Of a stretch of DNA of 64,000 nt, positions 7,752 to 18,602 are shown piece by piece. The position numbers were made by a program, and so were the translations under genes. The stretch's first letter is position 1, and each line of letters starts with the position of its first letter. The DNA comes from Gp6-AA40 sp035711805. Lineage in GTDB: Bacteria; Acidobacteriota; Vicinamibacteria; Vicinamibacterales; UBA2999. Where the stretch lies: NCBI GenBank assembly GCA_035711805.1, contig DASTBV010000037.1, positions 1 through 64,000 on the forward strand, given 5' to 3'. The notes beneath the pieces are model-generated. The model worked only from the letters and a program-made list of their open reading frames with translations, was not told the origin of the DNA and made no database searches.

Positions 7752-8699
7752 ATGAGGATGCGCAAACAGATTCCGGGGGACTCAGAAGCGCCGTCGACGC
7801 GGTCCGAGCTGCATCAATGGGTGAGGCAGCAGTTCCACCTCGCAGCTCATCAGGAACATGCGCTGCTGGACGCGATCGACAACGTTTTCCTGCAGCACGA
7901 GCGCCTGTGGCAGCAGTCGAAGCAGGACGCGATTCAGGCGGTTTCGGCCGGCTTCACCGAGCGGATGAACAAGATGCGCGAGGAGCTGTCGGCGCGCGAC
8001 GCGACGGTCAGCAGCATCTCGAAATACTTCGAGGAGCTGGTGGCCGACCTGACGGATCGCGTCCATCGCGACCCGAAGACGCGCCTGATGAACTTCCGCC
8101 GCTTCATCGAGCAGCTCGAAGCGTTTCTCGCGCTCGAGCAGCGCGGGCACTGGAGCGCCGTCGGGCTCGTCGATATCGCCTCGTTCAAGTGGTACAACGA
8201 TACCCTCGGGCACGCCCTCGGCGACCGGATCATCGATCGCGTCGCGCGGCTGCTTCGCGAACAGATCCGATCCGACGACCTGATCGCCCAGGAGGCACCG
8301 GACCCGCGCGCCGCGCAGGAGCTGCACGCACGGTTCGGCGGCGACGAGTTCTGCTTCCTGATCCCCGAGCTCGATCATCCGAACGACGCCTGGGTGATCG
8401 CCGAGCGCTTCCGCGAGGCGGTGGAGCGCTTCGATTGGACCAGCGAAGACGCGCAGCTGTCACAGAAGCCCGTTCGCGTCGACGTCGGCGTCGTCGTGAT
8501 CCGTCTGGGTACGGTTGCCGAACGGCGTCCGATCGCCCGCGAGCTGGCGCACGACCTCCTCGCGCGCGCCGACAAGTTGATGTACGAGGCCAAGGGCACA
8601 CGCGCCGGGCACGTCCATCGCGTCGGCGTCCGCATCGAGAACAAATCGCTCGTCGAAACCACGCCGGAAGACCTCGCAGACAGCCTGACGGCGCACTGA
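7752..8699 (+). CDS. Diguanylate cyclase (GGDEF) with an insertion before the active site
   Basis: A 315-aa soluble protein. The N-terminal 120 residues are helical and probably coiled coil, with no transmembrane segment. The C-terminal GGDEF domain has the active site RFGGDEF at residues 194-200 and a conserved NDTLGHALGD. It should make c-di-GMP from two GTP. The RxxD-type inhibitory site (RSDD, residues 173-176) is separated from GGDEF by 19 residues instead of 5, an insertion of about 14. No clear ribosome-binding site exists. The ATG at 7752 is chosen over an upstream TTG at 7734; the ATG at 7758 is also possible. PilZ receptors for c-di-GMP occur at 33.6-34.5 kb. Confidence 0.9.
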   Translation: MRMRKQIPGDSEAPSTRSELHQWVRQQFHLAAHQEHALLDAIDNVFLQHERLWQQSKQDAIQAVSAGFTERMNKMREELSARDATVSSISKYFEELVADLTDRVHRDPKTRLMNFRRFIEQLEAFLALEQRGHWSAVGLVDIASFKWYNDTLGHALGDRIIDRVARLLREQIRSDDLIAQEAPDPRAAQELHARFGGDEFCFLIPELDHPNDAWVIAERFREAVERFDWTSEDAQLSQKPVRVDVGVVVIRLGTVAERRPIARELAHDLLARADKLMYEAKGTRAGHVHRVGVRIENKSLVETTPEDLADSLTAH

Positions 8700-8747
8700 A
8701 CCCCCTTTTTGCTGTGCTACAGTAAATGGTTCGCGCACCACAGAAAT

Positions 8748-8823
8748 GGCGGGTGTAGCTCAGGGGTAGAGCGCCTGACTGTGGCTCAGGAAGTCGCGGG
8801 TTCGAAGCCCGTCACCCGCCCCA
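8748..8823 (+). tRNA. tRNA-His (GTG)
   Basis: A full cloverleaf. The 8-bp acceptor stem GGCGGGTG/CACCCGCC includes the extra G-1 typical of tRNA-His. The anticodon loop is CTGTGGC (anticodon GTG), the T-loop is TTCGAAG, and CCA is encoded. Confidence 0.97.
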
Positions 8824-8828
8824 GACTT

Positions 8829-8855
8829 AGGCCTTAGGCCTTCGGCCTTGGGCCT
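8829..8855. repeat. AGGCC/GGCCT hairpin after tRNA-His
   Basis: AGGCCTTAGGCC-TTC-GGCCTTGGGCCT folds into a strong stem-loop just after the tRNA. It lacks a T-run but could stop transcription or define the tRNA 3' trailer. Confidence 0.6.
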
Positions 8856-8870
8856 GTCAGAATCACCCCT

Positions 8871-9176
8871 ATGTCCCCCATTCCGTGGGCAGCGATCCTC
8901 ACGCACGGTCCGGCGATCGTCTCCGCCGCGCGATCGCTCCTTGCCACCCAATCCAGAAGACTCGACGAGCGGAATCAGAGCGTGGACGCGCGGCTCGCAC
9001 AGCTCGAAAAGGCGTCGGTCGAAAGCGCGCGTCTCATCCAGGAGATGGCCGAGCAGCTGCAGGCCCTCACGCTCGCGCAACAGGAGATCCAGCGCCGGCT
9101 GCGGCTCGCGCTGATCGCCACCATCGTCGCGGCGCTCGTCGCGATCAGCGCACTCGCGGTCGCCCTCGCGTCCTGA
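8871..9176 (+). CDS. Small coiled-coil, C-tail-anchored membrane protein
   Basis: A 101-aa protein of unknown family. A long heptad-like helix (residues 28-78, rich in Glu, Gln, Leu and Arg) precedes one C-terminal hydrophobic segment, ALIATIVAALVAISALAVAL. This layout suggests a tail-anchored inner-membrane protein with a cytoplasmic coiled coil. It starts at an ATG after the tRNA-His hairpin. No function is proposed. Confidence 0.6.
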   Translation: MSPIPWAAILTHGPAIVSAARSLLATQSRRLDERNQSVDARLAQLEKASVESARLIQEMAEQLQALTLAQQEIQRRLRLALIATIVAALVAISALAVALAS

Positions 9177-9236
9177 TCTCCGATCCCTGATCCCTGATCC
9201 CTGATCCCTGGTCCCTGGTCCCTGATCCCTGGTCCC
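9177..9236. repeat. TCCCTGA/TCCCTGG 7-mer tandem array
   Basis: About seven head-to-tail copies of TCCCTGA or TCCCTGG fill the whole gap between two convergent genes. The stop codon of the minus-strand gene lies at its edge. Confidence 0.85.
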
Positions 9237-9610
9237 TACACCCGAAACGTCTCCTTCACCTGCCCTGTGGGTGGTTCCCCGTCCAACTCCCTTTCGAGCG
9301 TCGTCCACATCAGCGCAGCTCCAACGAAGAACGCCCAATACGCGAATCCTTTGCCTGGTACGTTTGCCGCCGCAAAACGAACGTGTTGGCCCGGTGCCGC
9401 ATCGAATTCCGCGCGCTTCCGCGACAGCGTGTTGTGCACCCTGAGCTCGTGGCGCCCTGGCGGAATGGCGACCGTCGCAACGTCTTCGTACAGGATGATT
9501 GCGATCCGCTTGCCGTCGAGCGACGCGTAGAGCTCACGCTGCTGGACGTCCTCCGCGGATGTGCGCCGGATCGTCAGCCAGGCGGTCGACGGCGTGGACT
9601 CGGAGGTCAC
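9236..9610 (-). CDS. Hypothetical protein with a PEGA-like beta region and one membrane segment
   Basis: A 124-aa protein. Residues 25-80 (REL/YASLDGKRIAIILYEDVATVAIPPGRHELRVHNT...) look like a small beta-sandwich resembling PEGA-type extracytoplasmic modules. A hydrophobic stretch GKGFAYWAFFVGAALMW follows. The probable start is the GTG at 9610; no strong ribosome-binding site is visible. Function unknown. Confidence 0.55.
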   Translation of the reverse strand: MTSESTPSTAWLTIRRTSAEDVQQRELYASLDGKRIAIILYEDVATVAIPPGRHELRVHNTLSRKRAEFDAAPGQHVRFAAANVPGKGFAYWAFFVGAALMWTTLERELDGEPPTGQVKETFRV

Positions 9611-9892
9611 AGAAACGATCCTCCCTCAAGATTTAACAATTTCACAGCGAACGAAATCGCTGTTCGGGGCGTCCATTGTTGCAACCGAGGGCGTGCGCAT
9701 CCGTAATTCCGGTCATAGGCCACCGGGACGGCAGATGCGCCGCCCTTCGGCGTTCCAACGGTAGTGGCTGTTTGTTGATGGTTACCCCAGCTCTCGCGCG
9801 TTGGCGCCACAGCGGCGTTCGCACTCGTCGTGTGTCGCACGGGTCCCCGGATCTCAGGCAAGCGTTGACTGTGCAAAGGAGGGCACGATCTG

Positions 9893-10585
9893 GTGAGAAG
9901 CGTTCGGCACCTCGCGCACTGTGCCGTAATCGCTGCACTCACAGCCAGTGTGTTTGGCGCCGTCGCCCTCGGCGGACAGCTTCATCGCTATCGCAACACC
10001 GCATCGGCCTGCATTCGCGTCACCACGAAGGATCATCTGTCGGGCCCCGCCTTCAGGACCGTTCAGAACGAAGCGTCACGCATCTGGCTGCGGCATGGAG
10101 TCGCGCTCGCCTGGACGCAGGCGGCCGCCGCACACTGTGACACGGTTGAAGAGATCGTCTTCGACGACGACGAACTGATAAAGCTCGCGGGCGGCAGAGT
10201 AGACACGGCCCTTGCACGAACGGTGTTTCTTGGCCGCTCACGAACGATCTTCGTCTCCGTGCCACGCGCGTTCGAGATGCTGGCGCAGTTGAAGGACAGG
10301 TTCGTCACGTTCAGCAACGACGGCGAAAGCGATTTCCGGGGAGGCACGCTGCTCGGGCGGGTTGTCGCGCACGAACTGGGCCACGTGCTGCTGACGACAA
10401 TGGCGCATTCGAAGACAGGATTGATGCGGCCCGTCTTCGGACTGAAGGACGTGCTGTCGGACGACGATCAGGTGAACGATCTCACACCGGCCGAGTCGAA
10501 CCGCCTCGCCCTGCGATTTTCGCTCGAGCCAGTCGACTCGCCGTCTGCGCCCTCGCTGCTGACGCGGCGCGAAATGACGAAGTGA
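9893..10585 (+). CDS. Secreted matrixin-like zinc metallopeptidase homologue (HExxH-x7-H)
   Basis: A 230-aa protein starting at the GTG at 9893, with GGAGG about 10 nt upstream and an N-terminal signal segment (residues 8-27). Residues 160-178 read HELGHVLLTTMAHSKTGLM: an HExxH motif, a third His eight residues after the second, and a GLM Met that could serve as the Met-turn. Matrixins have HExxHxxGxxH and LMxP, so this is a variant spacing. A paralogue with the same spacing lies at 47501. It is probably an exported hydrolase; activity is unproven. Confidence 0.65.
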   Translation: MRSVRHLAHCAVIAALTASVFGAVALGGQLHRYRNTASACIRVTTKDHLSGPAFRTVQNEASRIWLRHGVALAWTQAAAAHCDTVEEIVFDDDELIKLAGGRVDTALARTVFLGRSRTIFVSVPRAFEMLAQLKDRFVTFSNDGESDFRGGTLLGRVVAHELGHVLLTTMAHSKTGLMRPVFGLKDVLSDDDQVNDLTPAESNRLALRFSLEPVDSPSAPSLLTRREMTK

Positions 10586-10591
10586 TTCAGC

Positions 10592-10639
10592 GGGGCGGGC
10601 CTTGCAGGCTCGCCTCGCGAACCCGCAGGGTTCGCCACG
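10592..10639. repeat. Double palindrome of the GGCGRGCC-TTG-GGCTCGCC family
   Basis: Two adjacent hairpins, GGCGGGCC-TTGCA-GGCTCGCC and GCGAACCC-GCA-GGGTTCGCC, lie just after the stop codon of the peptidase-like gene. They are related to the copies at 4697 and 52274. Confidence 0.75.
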
Positions 10640-10690
10640 TACGGCTCGCGTGAAGTCGCTCGCGCCCAGCCTCGTCCGGTGCGTATCGAT

Positions 10691-10918
10691 CTACCGTTCG
10701 TACTGCTTCTTCGCCTGCTTCCCCGACAGCCCTCCTTCGCGGGCGTGTTCTTCCGCCGTGATCCGATCCAGCCACGGCAAATGATCCTCCGGGGGAATGT
10801 CAGCGCCCGTGAACTGTCCGCCGACAGCGCCGGGTTCACGTGTCGTCAGATTGTGCGGATCCCGCTCGCCAGGGATCGGCTGGTGGGCGGCCTGGGGAGG
10901 TCGCGACTCGTTGGCCAT
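10691..10918 (-). CDS. Small hydrophilic protein
   Basis: A 75-aa Pro-, Gly- and Arg-rich protein starting at an ATG at 10918, which follows GGAGG at good spacing. This start is better supported than upstream codons. The C-terminal part ITAEEHAREGGLSGKQAKKQ is charged and helical. There is no signal peptide. Unknown family. Confidence 0.6.
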   Translation of the reverse strand: MANESRPPQAAHQPIPGERDPHNLTTREPGAVGGQFTGADIPPEDHLPWLDRITAEEHAREGGLSGKQAKKQYER

Positions 10919-11006
10919 GGAAGCCTCCGCTACAAAGCACATACCTACGCCCGCCCGGCACTTACCCGCAAGCACATCCTCCGGTCCGGCGGCCTACGGT
11001 TGGGCT

Positions 11007-11055
11007 TGCCCGCCGTAGCCGCGAGGCGCGAAGCGCCGCAGCGCGACGGCGGGCA
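11007..11055. repeat. TGCCCGCCGT...ACGGCGGGCA palindromic element
   Basis: Perfect 10-bp outer arms enclose a GC-rich inner hairpin (GCGCGAAGCGC-like), just upstream of glgE. It looks like a member of a dispersed REP-like family distinct from the other palindromes here. Confidence 0.7.
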
Positions 11056-11081
11056 GGGTTCTTGAACCTACGGATGGGTCT

Positions 11082-13172
11082 ATGCCCGTCTCGCCAGGTC
11101 AACCGTATCCGCTCGGGGCGGCCTGGCCGGCTTCGTCTGCTCGCCACGGATCCACCTCCGATCTCGCCGGCCCCATTGCCGACGCACGACGAGTCGTCGT
11201 CGAACGGCTGCGCCCGGAGATCGACGGGGGGCGGTTTCCGATCAAGAGAACCGTCGGGGAACTCGTGTCGGTGAGCGTCGATATGTTCGCCGACGGGCAC
11301 GATGCGATTGGTGGTGTTCTGAAATACCGCCTGACAGCTCCTGAAGAGTCCTCGCCCTGGCTCGAGGTTCCGCTGACGGATCTCGGCGACGACCGGTGGG
11401 GAGCGACGTTCACGGTCACCGAACTTGGCGAGTACGAGTACACCGTGGAGGGGTGGATCGATCGCTTCGAGTCGTGGCTTCGGGGACTGCTCGCCAAGAG
11501 CGGCGCCGGCCAGGACGTCGGCAGCGAGCTGCTGGAGGGGGCGGAACTGATCGAACAGCTGGCGTCGAGTCAGGACGACCAGCTGCTCGAGGTCGCTGAT
11601 CTCCTCCGCGGCAACCGTCCTCAAGCCGACCGCGTATCCGCCGCCGCCGACGAACAGCTGCGGGCACGGATGCGCGCCCGGCCCGATCGCCGCGCGTCCA
11701 CGATCTACGCACGCATCCTGCGTGTCACCGTCGATCCGGTTCGCGCGCGTTCCGGAGCGTGGTACGAGATGTTTCCACGGTCGTGCACACCCGACCCGGC
11801 AAGAAGCGGCACGTTCCGGGAAGCCGAGGCGCGTCTGCCCGAGATTGCCGCGATGGGCTTCGACGTCGTCTACCTGCCGCCGATTCATCCCATCGGACGT
11901 ACGAATCGGAAAGGGCGCAACAACTCGCTGGCGAGCGGGCCGGCCGACCCGGGCAGCCCGTGGGCCATCGGCGCGGACGAAGGCGGTCACACGGCCGTCG
12001 AACCCGGACTCGGGACGCTCGACGACTTCGCTCGATTTGTCGACACCGCGTCGCACCTCGGGCTCGACGTCGCGCTCGACATCGCCTTCCAGGCGTCGCC
12101 CGATCATCCCTGGGTGCGCGAGCACCCGCAGTGGTTCAGACATCGTCCCGACGGATCGATCAAGTACGCGGAGAATCCGCCGAAGAAATACCAGGACATC
12201 TATCCGTTCGACTTCGAGACGGCCGATCGTGATTCGCTGTGGCGCGCGCTGCGCGATGTCTTTCTGTTCTGGATCGCGCATGGCGTGAAGATTTTCCGGG
12301 TCGACAATCCGCACACGAAGCCGTTCCGGTTCTGGGAATGGTGCATCGGAGAAATCAAGCGGACGCATCCCGACGCAATCTTCCTGTCCGAGGCGTTCAC
12401 GCGTCCGAAGGTGATGCGCCACCTGGCGAAGGCCGGATTCACACAGTCGTACACCTATTTCACGTGGCGCAACAGCGCCGCCGAGCTGCGCGACTACCTG
12501 ACCGAGCTCACGCGGACCGAGGTGGCGGAGTATCTGCGGCCCAACCTGTTCGCGAACACTCCCGACATCCTGCACGAGTTCCTGCAGCATGGCGGCAGAC
12601 CGGCGTTCGAGGTGCGGCTGATCCTCGCCGCCTCGCTCGGCGCGAGCTACGGCATCTACAGCGGATTCGAGTTGTGCGAGAACGTGCCGCTGCGACCTGG
12701 TTCGGAGGAGTACCTCGACTCGGAGAAATACGAGATCAAGGTGCGCGACTGGAACCAGCCGGGCCACCTGAAAGAGTTGATCGCGCAGGTCAACGCGATC
12801 CGGCGCGCGCATCCGGCGCTGCAGCAGAACGCCACGCTCCGCTTTCACGCGTGCAGCGCCGACGCGGTGCTGTGTTTCAGCAAATCGGAAGGCCGACCTG
12901 TCGCCTCTGCTGAAGCTCCGGCGCCCGGGGAAGGTCGGCCTCTACCGGCGCATCGCGACTTCGTCTTTGTTGTGGCGAATACGACGCCAGCCCATATGCA
13001 GCACGGGTGGGTCGAGGTGCCGATTGGCGAGCTCGGTCTCGCGCCTGACGCCTCCTACATCGTCGAGGACCTGCTTGATTCGGCGACCTACACCTGGCGC
13101 GGGGCCTGGAATTACGTGCGCCTCGATCCGGCGGACCGCATGGCGCATGTGTTTGTGATCAGGCACCCGTGA
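11082..13172 (+). CDS. glgE: Alpha-1,4-glucan:maltose-1-phosphate maltosyltransferase
   Basis: A 696-aa GH13_3 enzyme of normal length. It extends alpha-1,4-glucan using maltose-1-phosphate. The N-terminal domain begins RVVVERLRPEIDGGRFPIKR. The catalytic barrel carries the Asp nucleophile in KIFRVDNPHTKPF (D408) and the acid/base Glu in FLSEAFTRP (E437). A treS-maltokinase fusion follows 19 nt downstream, giving the trehalose-maltose-maltose-1-P-glucan pathway. Two oddities are seen. The first 15 residues (SPGQPYPLGAAW) resemble the start of glycogen-debranching enzymes. A palindromic repeat at 12890-12941 adds about 20 residues to the C-terminal beta domain. Confidence 0.95.
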   Translation: MPVSPGQPYPLGAAWPASSARHGSTSDLAGPIADARRVVVERLRPEIDGGRFPIKRTVGELVSVSVDMFADGHDAIGGVLKYRLTAPEESSPWLEVPLTDLGDDRWGATFTVTELGEYEYTVEGWIDRFESWLRGLLAKSGAGQDVGSELLEGAELIEQLASSQDDQLLEVADLLRGNRPQADRVSAAADEQLRARMRARPDRRASTIYARILRVTVDPVRARSGAWYEMFPRSCTPDPARSGTFREAEARLPEIAAMGFDVVYLPPIHPIGRTNRKGRNNSLASGPADPGSPWAIGADEGGHTAVEPGLGTLDDFARFVDTASHLGLDVALDIAFQASPDHPWVREHPQWFRHRPDGSIKYAENPPKKYQDIYPFDFETADRDSLWRALRDVFLFWIAHGVKIFRVDNPHTKPFRFWEWCIGEIKRTHPDAIFLSEAFTRPKVMRHLAKAGFTQSYTYFTWRNSAAELRDYLTELTRTEVAEYLRPNLFANTPDILHEFLQHGGRPAFEVRLILAASLGASYGIYSGFELCENVPLRPGSEEYLDSEKYEIKVRDWNQPGHLKELIAQVNAIRRAHPALQQNATLRFHACSADAVLCFSKSEGRPVASAEAPAPGEGRPLPAHRDFVFVVANTTPAHMQHGWVEVPIGELGLAPDASYIVEDLLDSATYTWRGAWNYVRLDPADRMAHVFVIRHP
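12890..12941 (+). repeat. Palindromic element inserted in-frame in glgE
   Basis: The arms AGGCCGACCT (12890-12899) and AGGTCGGCCT (12932-12941) enclose a GC-rich centre. It encodes EGRPVASAEAPAPGEGRPLP between SKS and the conserved FVFVVANTTPAHMQ strand. Family members normally have only a short turn here. Confidence 0.85.
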
Positions 13173-13191
13173 AGGGGCGCCCTACGAGCCG

Positions 13192-16458
<3,267 letters not shown>

Positions 16459-16536
16459 CCGCCTCCGCTGCAGGCGTTGTGGCCAGGGCTCGTGTCTTGC
16501 ACGTGGGCGCCGCTGAAGCCGGACACGGCGTCTATC

Positions 16537-16592
16537 CGTAGTGTCCGCCATCAGGCGGACAACTGACGCGTAGTGTCCCCGTTCAGGCGGAC
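16537..16592. repeat. Pair of CGTAGTGTCC...GGCGGAC palindromes
   Basis: Copy 1 is at 16537-16560 (GTCCGCC-ATCA-GGCGGAC) and copy 2 is at 16569-16592, with one arm degenerate. Both have the lead-in CGTAGT. Further copies lie at 30899-30951 and, inverted, at 45572-45633. Confidence 0.9.
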
Positions 16593-16626
16593 CCCAGCCC
16601 CAACCATCCCGGATTAGGAGACTTTG

Positions 16627-17160
16627 ATGGCGATGCAGACGATCGAAGAACTGTTCGAGCACGAGCTTCAGGACATCTACGCGGGCGAACAGTCGTTGCT
16701 CGACGCCCTCGAGCAGATGGCGAACGAGAGCTCGGATCGCGAAATCAAGAAGGGCTTTACTCAGCACCGGCGGGAAACTCAGGGGCAAATCAAGCGTCTC
16801 GAGAAGATTTACAAGGTGCTCGGCCAGAAGCCCAAATCGGCGTCATGCCCCGGCATCGAGGGGTTGATCAAGGAAAAGAAAGCGCTGATGCGCGAGAAGC
16901 CGTCCGACGAGCTTCTCGAGTTCTACAACATCGGGGCCGCGCAGAAGGTCGAGCGTTACGAGATAACGGCCTACGAAGGCCTCATCGACATGGCCGAGAA
17001 ACTCGGGATGGCCGACGTGGTAGACCTCCTCGAGCAGAACCTCCAGGAAGAGGAAATGACGCTGAACAAGCTGAAAGCCATCGCGTCGGAATTCGACGTC
17101 ACGGAGGAGTCCGACGAGGGGATGGAGGACGAAGAGGAAGAGGACCGCGCGACGAAATAA
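16627..17160 (+). CDS. DUF892 (YciE-like) ferritin-fold stress protein
   Basis: A 177-aa helical protein with the DUF892 pattern IEELFEHELQDIYAGEQSLLDALEQM, EHRRETQGQIKRLE-like helices, and late helices carrying QKVERYEITAYEGL. The C-terminal tail is very acidic (Asp/Glu-rich). The ATG at 16627 follows AGGAG and is preferred to the TTG just upstream. The family is linked to osmotic and desiccation stress; the four-helix bundle is ferritin-like and may bind metal. A paralogue lies at 46773. It is next to trehalose/glucan genes and Ku. Confidence 0.9.
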   Translation: MAMQTIEELFEHELQDIYAGEQSLLDALEQMANESSDREIKKGFTQHRRETQGQIKRLEKIYKVLGQKPKSASCPGIEGLIKEKKALMREKPSDELLEFYNIGAAQKVERYEITAYEGLIDMAEKLGMADVVDLLEQNLQEEEMTLNKLKAIASEFDVTEESDEGMEDEEEEDRATK

Positions 17161-17212
17161 AGACGTCAGTTACGCCGGCGTGTCACGGTCCCGCTACAAT
17201 TGATGCTGCACC

Positions 17213-17539
17213 ATGGCGAAGAAGAATTCCCGTTCCGACAAATCCACGCCCCCGACAAACCTGCCGGCGCCCGAGCGGCGCCGGACGGCCCGCGCCGCGA
17301 CGCGCAGCACAGCAACAACAACGCCTGATGCCCTGATTGCGGAGCCCGACGGCACGCCGGCCGGCGTACGCGACACCGCCGACGACACGCCGGGGCAAGG
17401 CGACGGACCTGTCACGACGACCCCGACGTACGAACAAATCGCCGAGGCCGCTTATCACCGCTACCTCCAGCGTGGCGGCCAGCATGGCAGCGATTTCGAC
17501 GACTGGATCGACGCGGAGCGCTCGCTCCGCTCGCGCTAA
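17213..17539 (+). CDS. DUF2934-domain small protein
   Basis: A 108-aa protein. The N-terminal 70 residues are disordered, basic, and rich in Thr, Pro and Ala. The C-terminal 35 residues (YEQIAEAAYHRYLQRGG...DDWIDAERSL) match the DUF2934 pattern. TACAAT at 17195-17200 could be a -10 giving a leader of only about 6 nt. The function of the family is unknown; it often occurs in stress-related gene neighbourhoods. Confidence 0.8.
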   Translation: MAKKNSRSDKSTPPTNLPAPERRRTARAATRSTATTTPDALIAEPDGTPAGVRDTADDTPGQGDGPVTTTPTYEQIAEAAYHRYLQRGGQHGSDFDDWIDAERSLRSR

Positions 17540-17641
17540 AAAGCAGGCCTCAGGATTCGGGCCCAAGGCCCAAGGGCTGGTCCAGGCGTAAGCCGCCTGA
17601 TCCCTAGACCAGCCCTTCGCCCTGAGGCCTGAGGCCTTTTC
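17540..17641 (+). terminator. Large imperfect hairpin ending in TTTT
   Basis: AGGCCTCAGG near 17545 pairs with CTGAGGCCT near 17620, and AAGGGCTGGTC pairs with GACCAGCCCTT inside. The 3' side runs into TTTT. It fills the gap between the DUF2934 gene and ku and would end transcription of the former. Confidence 0.7.
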
Positions 17642-17660
17642 CTTGCAGGGGCCTCCGCGT

Positions 17661-18494
17661 ATGGCTCGTGCACTCTGGAAAGGCTCGCTCGCCTTCGGCC
17701 TGGTCAATATTCCCGTCGAGCTCCACACTGCCGTCCGCGACTCGCGGCCGCGGTTCCGGATGCTTCACGCCAAGGACAAATCACCGGTGAAGTTCGAGCG
17801 TGTCTGCGCGCGCGAGGGCAAGCCGGTGGCGTGGGAGGATCTGGTCAAAGGCTACGAGTATCAGAAAGGCCACTTCGTCGTTCTCAGCAAGGAGGATTTC
17901 AAGCAGGCGGCGCTGGAGAAGAGCCGCACGGTCGACATCCGCAACTTCGTCAACGGCGAAGAGATCGACGACCGCTTCTTCGAAACGTCGTACTACCTGA
18001 CGCCGCAGAAAGGCGGCGAACGCTCCTATGCACTGCTCCGCGAGGCCATCCGGCAGACCGAGCTCGTCGGCATCGCGACGATCGTCCTGCGCGAGGCGCA
18101 GCACCTTGCGGCGCTGGAGGTGAAGGGCGAGGCGATGGTGCTGACGATGATGCGGTATGCGGAGGAGCTGGTGGAGACCGACGAGTACTCGTTCCCCGCC
18201 GCCGGCAACATCCGGCAGCCCGAGCTGAAGATGGCGCGCACGCTCGTCGAGCAGCTGGCCGACAAATGGGATCCGTCTCAGTACACCGACGAGTACCGCG
18301 CCAACCTGATGAAGATCATCAAGGCGAAGATGAAGGGCAAGACCGTCGAACTGCACGAGACCGAGGAACCGCGTTCCGCCGAGGTGGTGGACCTGATGGA
18401 GCGGCTGCGGCAATCGCTGGAAGGAACCGGCGCGCGGACGCGGAAAACGAAGAAGAAGACGGCGGCTGGGGGGAAACGGAAGAGGGCGGCCTAA
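17661..18494 (+). CDS. ku: Ku protein (non-homologous end joining)
   Basis: A 277-aa bacterial Ku of usual length. It starts MARALWKGSLAFGLVNIPVELHTAV, the family hallmark, and contains the core beta-barrel with KGYEYQKGHFVVLSKEDF and LREAQHLAALEVKGEAMVL. The C-terminal tail is basic (Lys/Arg-rich). It forms a homodimeric ring on broken DNA ends and recruits LigD. No ligD gene lies in this window. The ATG at 17661 is chosen because it begins the conserved N-terminus. Confidence 0.97.
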   Translation: MARALWKGSLAFGLVNIPVELHTAVRDSRPRFRMLHAKDKSPVKFERVCAREGKPVAWEDLVKGYEYQKGHFVVLSKEDFKQAALEKSRTVDIRNFVNGEEIDDRFFETSYYLTPQKGGERSYALLREAIRQTELVGIATIVLREAQHLAALEVKGEAMVLTMMRYAEELVETDEYSFPAAGNIRQPELKMARTLVEQLADKWDPSQYTDEYRANLMKIIKAKMKGKTVELHETEEPRSAEVVDLMERLRQSLEGTGARTRKTKKKTAAGGKRKRAA

Positions 18495-18510
18495 ACCACG
18501 AAGACGGCGT

Positions 18511-18599
18511 GAACCACGAAGAACACGGAGGGTCGAAGAACACGAAAAGAAGAAGTTTCTTCTTCGTGATCTTCGAGCCTTCGTGCCCTTCGCGGTTAG
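18511..18599. repeat. About 42-bp imperfect inverted repeat (AACCACGAAG family)
   Basis: The left arm begins AACCACGAAGAACACG and the right arm ends CTTCGCGGTT. They meet at AAGAAGAAG-TTTCTTCTT. It sits between convergent ku and the TonB-receptor gene and could terminate both. A relative lies just upstream of the same receptor gene at 20785-20866. Confidence 0.8.
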
Positions 18600-18602
18600 T
18601 CT

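Noticed and set aside
10962..12848. 628-aa open frame antisense to glgE
   Set aside because: It has low-complexity antisense composition, no recognisable domain, and a well-supported gene on the other strand.
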